Positions 51,288 to 59,800 of a DNA stretch of 64,000 nt are shown here, piece by piece. Numbering within the stretch: the stretch's first letter is position 1; every line of letters starts with the position of its first letter. This DNA comes from Myxococcales bacterium (GTDB lineage: Bacteria > Myxococcota > Myxococcia > Myxococcales > Myxococcaceae): positions 1 through 64,000 of the forward strand of contig JACPVI010000019.1 of assembly GCA_016191815.1 (NCBI GenBank), given 5' to 3'. A program made the translations under genes and the position numbers. The notes below the pieces were generated by a model. That model had not been told where the DNA came from. It did no database searches and saw nothing but the letters and a program-made list of their open reading frames with translations.

Positions 51288-52661
51288 ATGGCAACAGTCT
51301 GGCTGGTGGGCTTCCAGGATGCGGCAGTGGCGGCCGAGCTCGTCTCCGCCGGCCACTCCGTCAGCGCCCTCTCCCTCGAAGAGGCCATCGCCTCCCAACC
51401 CACCCCTCCCGACGTGGCCCTCGTCCACCCCGGTGACTCGCCCCTCGAAGGACTGGCCAGGAAAGTCTCCCTCCAGCTCCCCGCCACTTCCTGCGTGATG
51501 CTCCTGCCTCCGGCCGCCGCCCTCCAGGCCGCCTCGGTGCTCGACGCCGGCGCCTCCGACGTCGCCCTGGAGCCCCTCGCCCCCGGCACCGCCTCCGTGC
51601 TGGTCGCCAGGATGACGCGCGAGCAGCGCGCCAGAGCCCGCCTCGGCTACCTCGACGAAAACGCCGCCCGCGGCGCCCAGCTCGATGACATCGTCGCCAA
51701 CTCCCCCCGGATGAAGGAGCTTTTGGACCGCATCAGCCGCATCAGCCGGAGAAGCGCCCTCGGCCCTCCCCTCTCCGTCCTCCTCACCGGAGAAACCGGC
51801 ACCGGCAAGGGCCTCCTCGCCAGGGCCATCCACTTCAATAGCCGCCGCCGCGAAGGCCCCTTCATCGAAGTCAACTGCGCCGCCATCCCCAGCACCCTCC
51901 TCGAAGCCGAATTGTTCGGCCACGAGAAGGGCGCCTTCACCGACGCCAGGAGCGCCCGGGTCGGCCTCCTCGAAGCCGCCCACCGCGGCACCCTCTTCCT
52001 CGACGAGGTGACCTACCTCTCCCCCGAAGCCCAGGCCAAACTCCTCACCGCCCTCGAGACCCGCAAGGTCCGTAGACTCGGCGGCACCTCGGAACGCCAG
52101 GTCGACGTCCAGGTCCTCGCCGCAAGCTGCCACGAGGTGCGAAAGCTCGTCTCCGAAGGCCGCTTCCGCTCAGAGCTGTTCCACCGCCTCGCCGCCCTCT
52201 GGCTCGAGCTGCCGTCCCTCCGCGAACGCGGCGAGGATGCGCTCCTCCTCGCCGAGAAATTCCTCGAGCGGGTCGCCTCCTCCTACCGCCTCCCCCCAAA
52301 GCGGCTCTCCGAGGGCGCGCGCGCCGCCATCCGCACCCATAGCTGGCCTGGAAACGTTCGCGAGCTGTACCACGCCATCGAACGGGCCGTCCTCGCCGAG
52401 GAGGGCGAAGTGGTGGAGCAGGCCCACCTCTCCCTCGAGGCCGCCTCCGCACGTGCTGCCGCCGACCGCTCCGGCATCCAGGTCTCCATCCCTGCCGAGG
52501 GCGTCGCCCTCGCCGAGGTGGAAAGGGCCTTCATCGAACGAGCCCTCTCCATGGCCGGAGGAAACGTCACCCGCGCCGCCGCACTGCTCCGAGTGACCAG
52601 AGATACGCTTCGCTCGCGCATCGAGAAACTCGGCATCCAGACGGCCGAGCTCGCCCGCTGA
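51288..52661 (+). CDS. Sigma-54-type AAA+ transcriptional activator with degenerate receiver-like N-terminus
   Basis: A 457-residue protein from ATG 51288. Residues about 1-115 look like a response-regulator fold without a clear phosphorylatable Asp set. The AAA+ domain has Walker A GETGTGKG and Walker B GTLFLDEV. The σ54-contact loop reads GAFTDA where GAFTGA is standard. [16 protein letters not shown] and a Fis-type HTH ([20 protein letters not shown]) end it. It would activate σ54 promoters, if the loop variant still allows this. It is convergent with the TPR-kinase pair. Confidence 0.87.
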   Translation: MATVWLVGFQDAAVAAELVSAGHSVSALSLEEAIASQPTPPDVALVHPGDSPLEGLARKVSLQLPATSCVMLLPPAAALQAASVLDAGASDVALEPLAPGTASVLVARMTREQRARARLGYLDENAARGAQLDDIVANSPRMKELLDRISRISRRSALGPPLSVLLTGETGTGKGLLARAIHFNSRRREGPFIEVNCAAIPSTLLEAELFGHEKGAFTDARSARVGLLEAAHRGTLFLDEVTYLSPEAQAKLLTALETRKVRRLGGTSERQVDVQVLAASCHEVRKLVSEGRFRSELFHRLAALWLELPSLRERGEDALLLAEKFLERVASSYRLPPKRLSEGARAAIRTHSWPGNVRELYHAIERAVLAEEGEVVEQAHLSLEAASARAAADRSGIQVSIPAEGVALAEVERAFIERALSMAGGNVTRAAALLRVTRDTLRSRIEKLGIQTAELAR

Positions 52662-52698
52662 TTGTCGCGGCCAATGCTCTTCGCCGCGCACCCTCCCC

Positions 52699-53388
52699 TC
52701 AGCGATTGCGCAAATCCAAAGTCCCCAGGCTTCCCTCGCCCGGCAGCGGCGGTGGCGTCGCCGCGACCACCGCGGTCGCGCCGGCTCCAACCGCCAGCAC
52801 CCCCACCGCCGCCCAGAACCACCACTTCCCCAATACCGAGCCGCTCTCTTTTTTCTCCTCCGGCGGCGGTGCCATCGGCTCGGCCAGCGCGGGCGGGAGC
52901 GCCGGAACTTCCTCCGCCGCCGGTGCAGGCAGAGGCGGTGGATCCACTGGCTTCGGCTCCTCTCCGGAAAAGACCGGTGTCTTCAACTCCTCGGCCCCCC
53001 CCACCCTTTCCCGCTCCCCCTCGGGGAGAGGGGTGGATTGCTTGGACTCCATCTCCCGGATCAGCTCCTCCACCGTCGCCGCATTCGCCGGACGGGTCGT
53101 CGACACATCCAGGTACCGCCGGTAGAAGAACGCCGCCCGGTCGTACTGCTTTAGCTGCCGGTGACACTGCCCAATGTTGAAGAGAAACCCCGGCAACGCC
53201 TTCACCCGATAGGCGTCGCTGTACAGCTTCAACGCCTCCTCGAACTGCCCCAGGTCGTAGGCCTTGTTCGCCTCCTCGAACTTCCCCCGCGCCCGGCCCT
53301 CCACACCTCCCCCAGCCACCGCCCCGGCCGAAAACAACAGCGCCGCCAACCCCAGCTCAATTGCCAGCGAACGGATCAATGACGTCAT
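52699..53388 (-). CDS. TPR protein with C-terminal membrane segment
   Basis: A 229-residue protein. After a signal-like segment (residues 8-25), about 35-100 hold TPR helices (ANKAYDLGQFEEALKLYSDA, then FNIGQCHRQLKQYDRAAFFY). A Pro-rich linker and one hydrophobic segment (about 190-210) follow. Residues about 117-130 (TPLPEGERERVGG) are encoded by an interspersed palindromic repeat placed in frame. Its start overlaps the kinase gene by 32 bases. Such TPR proteins commonly neighbour myxobacterial kinases. Confidence 0.72.
   Translation of the reverse strand: MTSLIRSLAIELGLAALLFSAGAVAGGGVEGRARGKFEEANKAYDLGQFEEALKLYSDAYRVKALPGFLFNIGQCHRQLKQYDRAAFFYRRYLDVSTTRPANAATVEELIREMESKQSTPLPEGERERVGGAEELKTPVFSGEEPKPVDPPPLPAPAAEEVPALPPALAEPMAPPPEEKKESGSVLGKWWFWAAVGVLAVGAGATAVVAATPPPLPGEGSLGTLDLRNR
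52994..53035. repeat. REP/BIME-like palindrome inside the TPR gene
   Basis: CTCCCC and GGGGAG form a hairpin with a three-base loop, nested in CCACCC...GGGTGG. It resembles the intergenic element at 22346. It is read in frame as TPLPEGERERVGG on the minus strand. Confidence 0.55.
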
Positions 53389-55597
53389 CCCGACTCCCCT
53401 TCTTCTGGCGGGCCTTCTTGCCCTTCCCCGCCTTCTCCAACTTCCCCGCCGCCCTCTCGCGAGCCAACATCACCATGAGTGTCGTGTCCCGGTCCAGCCG
53501 GAGCCGCCGCTCCTCCGGCTTGCTCCCCTCGAGCTCGAAGCGCAATGCCAGCTCCTCCCCCCGCGGCAATCTCACCTCCGCAGGAGTCACCCCAAACTTC
53601 GCCCCGGTGTCCGCACGCGTCACCTCCGCCCCTGCCGGCTCGCTCCGCAGCGAGAGAACCACCTCCGGCTCGATTGGCTTCGGCGGCGGCTCCTCGGCCT
53701 GCGGCTGCTCGGGCGCCGCCAGCACTGGAGCCGGCTCCGCCCTCTCGCCAATCCACCCCGGCCAGACGAGCACCGCGCCGGCCACCGCTGCGGCCACCGC
53801 CGCTCCTCCAGCCAAGAGCGGCCACCGCGCCCGCCTCGGCGCCTTCGCACCAACCTCCGCCTCCGCCTCCGCCTCGGCATAGGGTCGCAACAGCTCCGCC
53901 AACTCGGCCATCGAGGAAGGCCGCTTCCCCGGCTCCTTCTCCAGGCAGCGGAGCACCACCGCCTTCAAACCCTCCGGGATGCACTCCCGGGCGGCAGTGA
54001 CGCTGCCCATCGGCGGAGGCGGCTGGGTGGTGAGCTGCACCACCAACTGGGCAAACGTCTTCCCGTCGAAGGGCGGGTGCCCCGCCAATAGCTCATAGAG
54101 CACCGCCCCCACCGCGTAGATGTCCGCCCTGAAATCCACCGTCTCCCCCATCGCCTGCTCCGGAGCCATGTACGCCGGAGTCCCGATGATGGAGCCCTGC
54201 AGGGTGCCTCCGGTGGGCGCCTCGCCCACCTGGTGGACCATCTTCGCCACCCCGAAGTCGAGCACCTTCACGAAGTCCCGAATGCCCGAGCGCTCGGTGA
54301 TGAAGACGTTGTCCGGCTTGATGTCCCGGTGCACCACTCCCACCCGGTGGGCCGCCTCCAAGGCGCCGCAGATCTGCCTGACCAGATGCGCGGCCCGCTT
54401 GAGGCTCAAAGGCTCGGCGCAGCTCAGCTCCGAGAGGCTGCGGCCCGCCAATAGCTCCATCACGCAGTAGGCCACCTGGCCAGTGGGGCCGCTCTCCTCC
54501 ACGAAGTCGTGGATCTCCACGATGTGCTCGTGGTTGATCTGGTTGACCGTCCTCGCCTCCTGGAAGAAGCGCTGCACCAGCCCCTTGTTGGCCGCGTGCT
54601 CCGGCCGAAGAAACTTGAGCGCCACCTGCCGGCCGAGCCGGGTGTGCCTCGCCAGGTAGACCTGCCCCATCGCCCCCTCGCCGAGCAGCTTCACCAATTC
54701 GTAGCTGCCCACCACCGCGCCCGCCCCGCGCGAGGGAGTGGCCTTCTCCTCCCCGTGCTGCGAGATGAAGGTGGCGGAGAGCGCCTGCTGCTTGAGCGCC
54801 GAGAGCGCCTCCACCAGCTCCCCGGCGGACTGGAAGCGGTCGGCCGGCTTCTTCGCCAGGCAGCGGTGCACCAGTGGCTCGAGGTAGGCCACCTCGCGGC
54901 GGAGCGGAGGCGGCGCCTCGTTGAGGTGCTTGAGCAGCAGCTCGGAGTAATTTCCAGCCACGAAGGGCGGACGGCCGGAGAGCGCCTCGAACATCAGCAC
55001 CCCGAAGGAATACAAGTCGCTTCGCGCGTCGGCCTGCTGGCCCTCGATGCACTCCGGAGGCGTGTACTCCGGCGTGGAGAGGATGACCCCCGCCGCGGTC
55101 TTCACCCTCCTCGGCCCACCGAAGTGGGCGAGCCCGAAGTCGATCAGCTTGGGCGCCGAGGCGGAGAGGCCTCCCACCAAAAAGACGTTGTCCGGCTTCA
55201 AGTCGCGGTGGACGATTCCGCGGGCGTGGATGTACTGGAGCGCCTCGCACAGCGGCAAGGCCAGCTTGGACAGCTCTTCTCCGCCGAGCGGGCCGTGCTT
55301 GCGAAGGTGAGTGGCTAGATCCTCTCCCTCCAGGTACTCGGTGGCGCAGAAGGGCCGGCCGTGGCCGAGCTTCCCGGCGCCGAGGTAGCGGAGGACGTTG
55401 GGGTGGTGCAAAGGCTCGCAGGCGGAGACCTCGTCCAGAAAGCGGCCCACCGCCTCGGCGTCCGCGGCCAGTTCCTGGCGGATGACTTTCAACACCACCG
55501 ACTGCTGGGTGCCCTTCACCCGTGCGAGGTACACCTCCGCCACCGCGCCGTCCGCCAGCTTGCGCACTACCTCGTACCCGGAGATGTCGCTCGACAT
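53357..55597 (-). CDS. Ser/Thr protein kinase with two tandem kinase domains and a PEGA domain
   Basis: A 746-residue membrane kinase. Domain 1 (about 8-265) has Lys37, HRDLKPDN at 130-137 and DFG at 153-155, but a poor Gly loop (ADGAVAEVY). Domain 2 (about 299-572) has a good loop (GEGAMGQVY), Lys328, HRDIKPDN at 423-430 and DFG at 447-449. One membrane helix (about 594-612) leads to a periplasmic PEGA-like domain (about 645-712; LRSEPAGAEV...FGVTPAEVRLPRG). Two kinase domains in one bacterial chain are uncommon. The TPR gene overlaps its 3' end. Confidence 0.9.
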   Translation of the reverse strand: MSSDISGYEVVRKLADGAVAEVYLARVKGTQQSVVLKVIRQELAADAEAVGRFLDEVSACEPLHHPNVLRYLGAGKLGHGRPFCATEYLEGEDLATHLRKHGPLGGEELSKLALPLCEALQYIHARGIVHRDLKPDNVFLVGGLSASAPKLIDFGLAHFGGPRRVKTAAGVILSTPEYTPPECIEGQQADARSDLYSFGVLMFEALSGRPPFVAGNYSELLLKHLNEAPPPLRREVAYLEPLVHRCLAKKPADRFQSAGELVEALSALKQQALSATFISQHGEEKATPSRGAGAVVGSYELVKLLGEGAMGQVYLARHTRLGRQVALKFLRPEHAANKGLVQRFFQEARTVNQINHEHIVEIHDFVEESGPTGQVAYCVMELLAGRSLSELSCAEPLSLKRAAHLVRQICGALEAAHRVGVVHRDIKPDNVFITERSGIRDFVKVLDFGVAKMVHQVGEAPTGGTLQGSIIGTPAYMAPEQAMGETVDFRADIYAVGAVLYELLAGHPPFDGKTFAQLVVQLTTQPPPPMGSVTAARECIPEGLKAVVLRCLEKEPGKRPSSMAELAELLRPYAEAEAEAEVGAKAPRRARWPLLAGGAAVAAAVAGAVLVWPGWIGERAEPAPVLAAPEQPQAEEPPPKPIEPEVVLSLRSEPAGAEVTRADTGAKFGVTPAEVRLPRGEELALRFELEGSKPEERRLRLDRDTTLMVMLARERAAGKLEKAGKGKKARQKKGSRDDVIDPFAGN

Positions 55598-55743
55598 GGC
55601 GCCGGGCGCTGCAACCTTCGCTCCCCCAGCAAGGCCAGTGAGAACGTCCCCTTGGCCGAGAGTGGAGTCGGCACTTGGGTCCCCGGCCCCTCAGGGTGGG
55701 CGCACGGACCCGCCGAGCGCCCGTGCGCTGGGAGCGGTCCGGC

Positions 55744-56847
55744 TCAGCGGCCTGGGACCTTTCGCACAGTGCTGCCGGGGAAGTAGTGGGCCAGGATGCG
55801 CCGGTAATCCCACCCCTTCTCCCCCAGCGCCAGTGCGCCCTCCTGGCACAGGCCCACCCCGTGGCCGCGGCCGCGCCCCTCGAAGCGCACCTTGGACTCG
55901 GCCTCCTCGGCCCGCACCTTCATGCCGCGCAGCTCGCCGTAGCCGAAGGTGCGCCCCACCCGGAGGAGAAAGTCGAGGCCGCTCATCCGCACCCCGAAGG
56001 AGCGCACCTCGAGCACTCTCCCCGCGCGGTCCCGCCGCAAGGGCTCGAAGGCGGCCCCGGCCCCCTTCGCCCCGACCGCCTCGGCCAGCGAAGTCCGCTC
56101 CACCGTCCACTCCCAGGTGAAGTCGGGCGAGCCGGCGCAGAGCGGCGGACCTCCCTTGTTGGAATCCGTCACCGCCGCATCCAGCCCCGCCTCGCCGAAG
56201 ACGTCGGAGGCTGCGCTGGTGCCGCCGCCGCAGCTCGAGTGGAAGAAGGCCGGCCGCAAGACCACTCCCCCGGCGAGCAGCACCTCCCCGCGGGTGGCCT
56301 TCACTGCCTCCATGGCGTCCGCCCGACCCTCCGGCAGCCCCCGGTAGAGCTGGCAGTGGGAGAGATCGCAGAGCGAATACCCGGCTCGCTGGTGCCGGGC
56401 GCGCCCGGCGAGGGCGAAGGTCCTGGAGACCACCGAGAGCGCCTTCATCGCCTCCTTGGGACCGGGCGGCTGTTCGGCGGCCACGACTCCCGAGAGGTAC
56501 TCCTCCGGCTCGGCATCCTCGAAGAGCACCAGGTGCACCCCGTCGGAGCGGACCCGGAGGCGGCCGGCGTAGGGGCGGCTCAGCTCGCCCACCGACACCC
56601 GGGCGCCGTCTGCGCGCGAGGAGACTTCGTCGCAGGCGCGGCGTGTCTCTCCGCCCAGCTCCACCTGGTTTCCCACCGAGCGGAGCGCGGCCTCCTTGAG
56701 CAAGAGCGGCTGGCCGTCGCAAAAGAGCCCACCTTCGGACTGGAGGCGCGCGGAGACGGGTCGCTCGCGCTCGAGGAGGCGAACCGAAAGCCGCTGGGAC
56801 AACGCGGGCGCGGCGAGGAGGAGGGCGAGCAGGGCCACTTCCCTCAT
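55744..56847 (-). CDS. SpoIID/LytB-domain protein
   Basis: A 367-residue exported protein from ATG 56847, which begins a signal peptide (MREVALLALLLAAPALS). The SpoIID motifs are present in order: EPEEYLSGVVAAEQ, AMKALSVVSRTFAL, CDLSHCQLYRGL, FHSSCGGGT, and GRGRGHGVGLCQEGALAL. SpoIID proteins act on or bind denuded peptidoglycan. Several extra Cys occur (CDEV, CDLSHC, SSCGG, GLCQ). The start overlaps the stop of the HopA1-like gene (ATGA), so it is the third gene of a coupled operon. Confidence 0.88.
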   Translation of the reverse strand: MREVALLALLLAAPALSQRLSVRLLERERPVSARLQSEGGLFCDGQPLLLKEAALRSVGNQVELGGETRRACDEVSSRADGARVSVGELSRPYAGRLRVRSDGVHLVLFEDAEPEEYLSGVVAAEQPPGPKEAMKALSVVSRTFALAGRARHQRAGYSLCDLSHCQLYRGLPEGRADAMEAVKATRGEVLLAGGVVLRPAFFHSSCGGGTSAASDVFGEAGLDAAVTDSNKGGPPLCAGSPDFTWEWTVERTSLAEAVGAKGAGAAFEPLRRDRAGRVLEVRSFGVRMSGLDFLLRVGRTFGYGELRGMKVRAEEAESKVRFEGRGRGHGVGLCQEGALALGEKGWDYRRILAHYFPGSTVRKVPGR

Positions 56848-57836
56848 CGGCTCCTCCGCGGGCGGAGACGGGCCGAGAAAGCCTCTACGGGAAGCTCCTT
56901 CAGGTAGGGCTCGGAAAGGCGCAGCCCCTCGCGGGCGAAGGCCTCGGCGGCCTTTTCCATCCAGGCGTGCGGAGGCTCCTTCTTCTCCAAGGACTCCGCC
57001 ACCGCCCGGGCGAGGAGTCGGCAGCGGTGCTGGCCGAAGCTCTCCTGGGGCAGCTCCCCGAAGGCGGGGGACTCCGCCGCGGCGAGCCCTCGGGCGAGCG
57101 GGCGGGTGAGGAGCGGCGTCCCCTCGCGGAAGGCGCCGGGGTGGGCGGCGGCGAGCTGGCGCAGGCGGGACACCATCCGGCCACAGGCGGCGGGCTCGAG
57201 GTAGAGCAGCGCGGTGTCCACCCGGCAGTAGGCGGCAGGGTCGTTCACCAGCTTCGCCTCGAAGAAGGAGCGCTCCACGCCCGGCGCACAAACCAGCAGC
57301 TCGACCAGGAGCGGCGCCGCCTCCGGGGAGAGATTCAGGTAGAGCTTCACGTGCGGCCTGGAGTGGTCGATGGGTCCGGCCCGGCCGATCAGGTAGAAGA
57401 AGCCGGGGGCCAGATTCTCCCGCGCGCAGGGGAGACGGAGGTGGACTTCCGCCCCGACTTCCGCATCGGGCGGGGAGAGGGTCCGGCGCTCCTCCACGAA
57501 GAGGACGAGCGAGCCGTTGGAGACGAAGGCCCACCGCTCCGAGGCCTTGCACACTTTCCAGCCCGCCTCCCAGTAGCAGGCGCCGCGAGAGGCGGAGAGG
57601 AGCGCGGCGACGAAGGAGGGCTCTCCCGAGGAGCGGTCGGAGTAGCGTGAGTGGCGCGCTCCGGTAGGCTGCCAGCGGCAGAAGTAGCGGGCGTAGATGA
57701 AGTCGCGCAGTGCCCTCACCGCCTCCTCGCCGCGTCCGATGGGCCGCTGCTCTCCGTCCTCCACGAGGAAGAGGCCTCGCCTCTTTCGGCCCACCCGAGT
57801 GGAGAGGTCCAGGAGGGCCTGCTCCAGCTCCTTCAT
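56844..57836 (-). CDS. HopA1-family protein (class V lanthipeptide lyase-like)
   Basis: A 330-residue protein that I assign to the HopA1 family on pattern: WEAGWKVCKASERWAFVSNG, LAPGFFYLIG, KLYLNLS, AAYCRVDTALLYL at 201-213, TRPLARGLAAAESP at 244-257 and SFGQHRCRL at 266-274. Bacterial HopA1-like proteins paired with an APH-type kinase dehydrate Ser/Thr of precursor peptides in thioviridamide-type and class V lanthipeptide pathways. Here the ATG overlaps the stop of such a kinase. No precursor gene is seen nearby, so a RiPP role is an inference. Confidence 0.72.
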   Translation of the reverse strand: MKELEQALLDLSTRVGRKRRGLFLVEDGEQRPIGRGEEAVRALRDFIYARYFCRWQPTGARHSRYSDRSSGEPSFVAALLSASRGACYWEAGWKVCKASERWAFVSNGSLVLFVEERRTLSPPDAEVGAEVHLRLPCARENLAPGFFYLIGRAGPIDHSRPHVKLYLNLSPEAAPLLVELLVCAPGVERSFFEAKLVNDPAAYCRVDTALLYLEPAACGRMVSRLRQLAAAHPGAFREGTPLLTRPLARGLAAAESPAFGELPQESFGQHRCRLLARAVAESLEKKEPPHAWMEKAAEAFAREGLRLSEPYLKELPVEAFSARLRPRRSR

Positions 57837-58873
57837 CGGCTGCCCCACAGCTTGGCCGGCCAGCGCTCCGGGGAGGCCAGCATGTGGACCGCGTAGCGGG
57901 TGAGCGACTTGGCCCGCTCGGAGAATTCTCCCTCGTAGTGGGTCATCCCGTAGACGTAGAAGAGCAGCGCCACCGCGGTCCAGCGCACCAGCCGCTGGGA
58001 GAAGTCGCCGCCCAGCCGGTGCCTTCTTTCCTTCCGATAGGCGAGGAGCACTTCCCGGGCGAGCGCTTGGAGCTGCCGCTGGGTGATCGCCTCGCTCCGA
58101 TGCTCTGGGGCGAGCCAGCCCAAGGCGTAGTCCGCGAGGAGGCTTCCCAGGTCTCGGGCTGGGTCGCCCCAGATGGAAAGCTCCCAGTCCACCAGCGCCA
58201 GGGCGCAGCCGCCCCCCTTCGGCACCCGAAGGAGGTTGGCCTGCTTCAAGTCTCCGTGGAGCAGGCAGGCCCCCTCGCCGGATTCCTGGAGGTCGGAGAG
58301 CCCCTGGAGGGCGGCGGTGGCCTCGGTGTCGGACTGCACCTCGGAGAAGAAGGCGATGCCCGCGCGGGAGAGCCGGGCATAGAAGTCGGGGCGCATCCTG
58401 AGGAAGCACTCCAAGAGGTCGGAGTCCTGGGAGAAGCCGTCGCGCACCGCGAAGGCGTGGGGGCGCTCGTGGCTCTCCCGGTGGAGGAAGGCCACCGCCC
58501 GGCCGAGCTGCCGCGCCAGGGCGGCTCCATAGCGCCGGGTCCGCCGGTGGTAGCTGTGGAGCGTCTCCGAGGGAGAGAGCCACTCCACCGCGAGCAGGCC
58601 CAGCGCGCGGTCGAAGGCCAGCAGCCGGGGGACGATCAGCGGGAAGCGCTTCTCTTCGGAGAGCGGCGAGAGCAGCTCGAGGATGGCGCCTTCCCGGACG
58701 ACTCCCACGTTGGCGGGACCGTCGGAGATCTTCACCAGCACCTTCCGAGGTCCCTTTCGGCACAGGAGCGTCCGGTTCTTGCTCGCGGCGGGCGGAGCCT
58801 CGCGTTCCTCGGGCGAGAGGCCCCACGCGCGCAGCCGCGCCTGAATCTCGCGCTCGCTGGGGAGGGGGCCCAT
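57833..58873 (-). CDS. APH-family phosphotransferase (class V lanthipeptide kinase-like)
   Basis: A 346-residue kinase of the aminoglycoside/homoserine-kinase type. Lys48 (VLVKIS) and Glu61 or a neighbour bind ATP, HGDLKQAN at 206-213 is the catalytic loop and D229 (LVDWE) the metal ligand. By itself it could phosphorylate a small molecule. Directly followed by a HopA1-like gene, it looks like the kinase of a Ser/Thr dehydratase pair. It begins the operon; the opposite-strand gene starts 75 bases away, so the promoter must lie in that short gap. Confidence 0.82.
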   Translation of the reverse strand: MGPLPSEREIQARLRAWGLSPEEREAPPAASKNRTLLCRKGPRKVLVKISDGPANVGVVREGAILELLSPLSEEKRFPLIVPRLLAFDRALGLLAVEWLSPSETLHSYHRRTRRYGAALARQLGRAVAFLHRESHERPHAFAVRDGFSQDSDLLECFLRMRPDFYARLSRAGIAFFSEVQSDTEATAALQGLSDLQESGEGACLLHGDLKQANLLRVPKGGGCALALVDWELSIWGDPARDLGSLLADYALGWLAPEHRSEAITQRQLQALAREVLLAYRKERRHRLGGDFSQRLVRWTAVALLFYVYGMTHYEGEFSERAKSLTRYAVHMLASPERWPAKLWGSR

Positions 58874-58947
58874 CGGCGCGCGTACGCTAGCCGACCATCG
58901 CCGATCCCGACCACTCGGGGGACGAGCAGCGGTTCGTCACCTAAGCT

Positions 58948-59166
58948 ATGAGAGCGGCTAGACCCAAACGCCAACGAGTCCGGGAGTACGACTTCTCGGA
59001 GGGCGTCCGAGGGAAGTACGCCAAGCGCTACCGGGAAGGCACCAACCTGGTGGCTCTCGATCCAGACGTCGCGCGGAGATTTCCGGATTCGCGGTCCGTC
59101 AACGACGCTCTTCGAGCGCTCATCAAGGCAGCTCTCCGACCGAGGGCTCACGCAAACACCCGCTGA
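58948..59166 (+). CDS. Small antitoxin-like/unknown protein
   Basis: A 72-residue protein. The segments YDFSEGVRGKYAKRYREGTN and DVARRFPDSRSVNDALRALI are a common theme in small bacterial proteins annotated as hypothetical or antitoxin-like (related to BrnA/RHH-type domains). No toxin gene is adjacent. It is divergent from the phosphotransferase. Confidence 0.7.
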   Translation: MRAARPKRQRVREYDFSEGVRGKYAKRYREGTNLVALDPDVARRFPDSRSVNDALRALIKAALRPRAHANTR

Positions 59167-59260
59167 CCCTCCACCGGGTGTGGCGCTCACCAGTCTCACG
59201 CACGGCACCTCCGCCCGAGAGTCGTTGATTCGCCCTCGGGCGGGAGCCTATGACTCGGTC

Positions 59261-59800
59261 ATGGCGCCGCCGTTCAGCTCGCTCCCCAGGAGGAGATTGC
59301 TCGGCTGGTCCCTCGCCGCGGGCGGCGTGGCGGTGGTGGGAGGCGCCGCCGGGCTGTGGGGCCTGCGCGGCCGGGCGGAGCCGGTGAGCGGCCTTCGCTG
59401 CCTCTCCGCCCACGAGTACCGCACCCTGTCCCACCTGGCAGAGGCGCTCATTCCCGAGGGCGGCGCCTTCCCGCTCGGCGCGGCGGGCTTGGACCTCGCC
59501 CGCGCCTTCGACGGCTACTTGGCCGAGGAGCCGGAGTGGGCGCAAGTAGACGCCAAGCGGGCGCTGGGCCTCTTGGAATACGGGCCGGTCCTCTTCGAAC
59601 GGCGGCTCTCCACCTTCAGCAACCTCGGCGCAGGCGAGCGCCTGGCGCACTTCGAGCGCTGGGGCGAGAGCAGCTCGCCCCTCCGCCGGCAGGTGGCGAT
59701 CGGCTTCCGGCGCTTCTTGAACATGATGTTCTACGACTCGCCGGGGGCATGGCCGCACCTCGGCTACGACGGGCCCCTTTTGCCCTCGGAGGCGGAGTGA
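59261..59800 (+). CDS. Gluconate 2-dehydrogenase subunit 3-family protein, Tat-exported
   Basis: A 179-residue protein from ATG 59261. RRRLLG at 10-15 before a hydrophobic stretch is a Tat-type signal. The rest (CLSAHEYRTLSHLAEALIP, later FLNMMFYDSPGAWPHLGYDG) matches the Gluc-2DH3 family, which escorts and partners a GMC dehydrogenase. Its TGA overlaps the GTG of the GMC gene (GTGA), as expected for a two-subunit enzyme. Confidence 0.85.
   Translation: MAPPFSSLPRRRLLGWSLAAGGVAVVGGAAGLWGLRGRAEPVSGLRCLSAHEYRTLSHLAEALIPEGGAFPLGAAGLDLARAFDGYLAEEPEWAQVDAKRALGLLEYGPVLFERRLSTFSNLGAGERLAHFERWGESSSPLRRQVAIGFRRFLNMMFYDSPGAWPHLGYDGPLLPSEAE

Noticed and set aside
50220-52133. 637-residue minus-strand frame over the nucleotidyltransferase and activator
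   Set aside because: It is antisense to two genes with diagnostic motifs and has no recognisable domain itself.
58874-58947. Precursor peptide gene next to the kinase/HopA1 pair
   Set aside because: Only 74 bases separate the kinase gene from the divergent small gene, and no Ser/Thr/Cys-rich short ORF is present there or just after the SpoIID gene.
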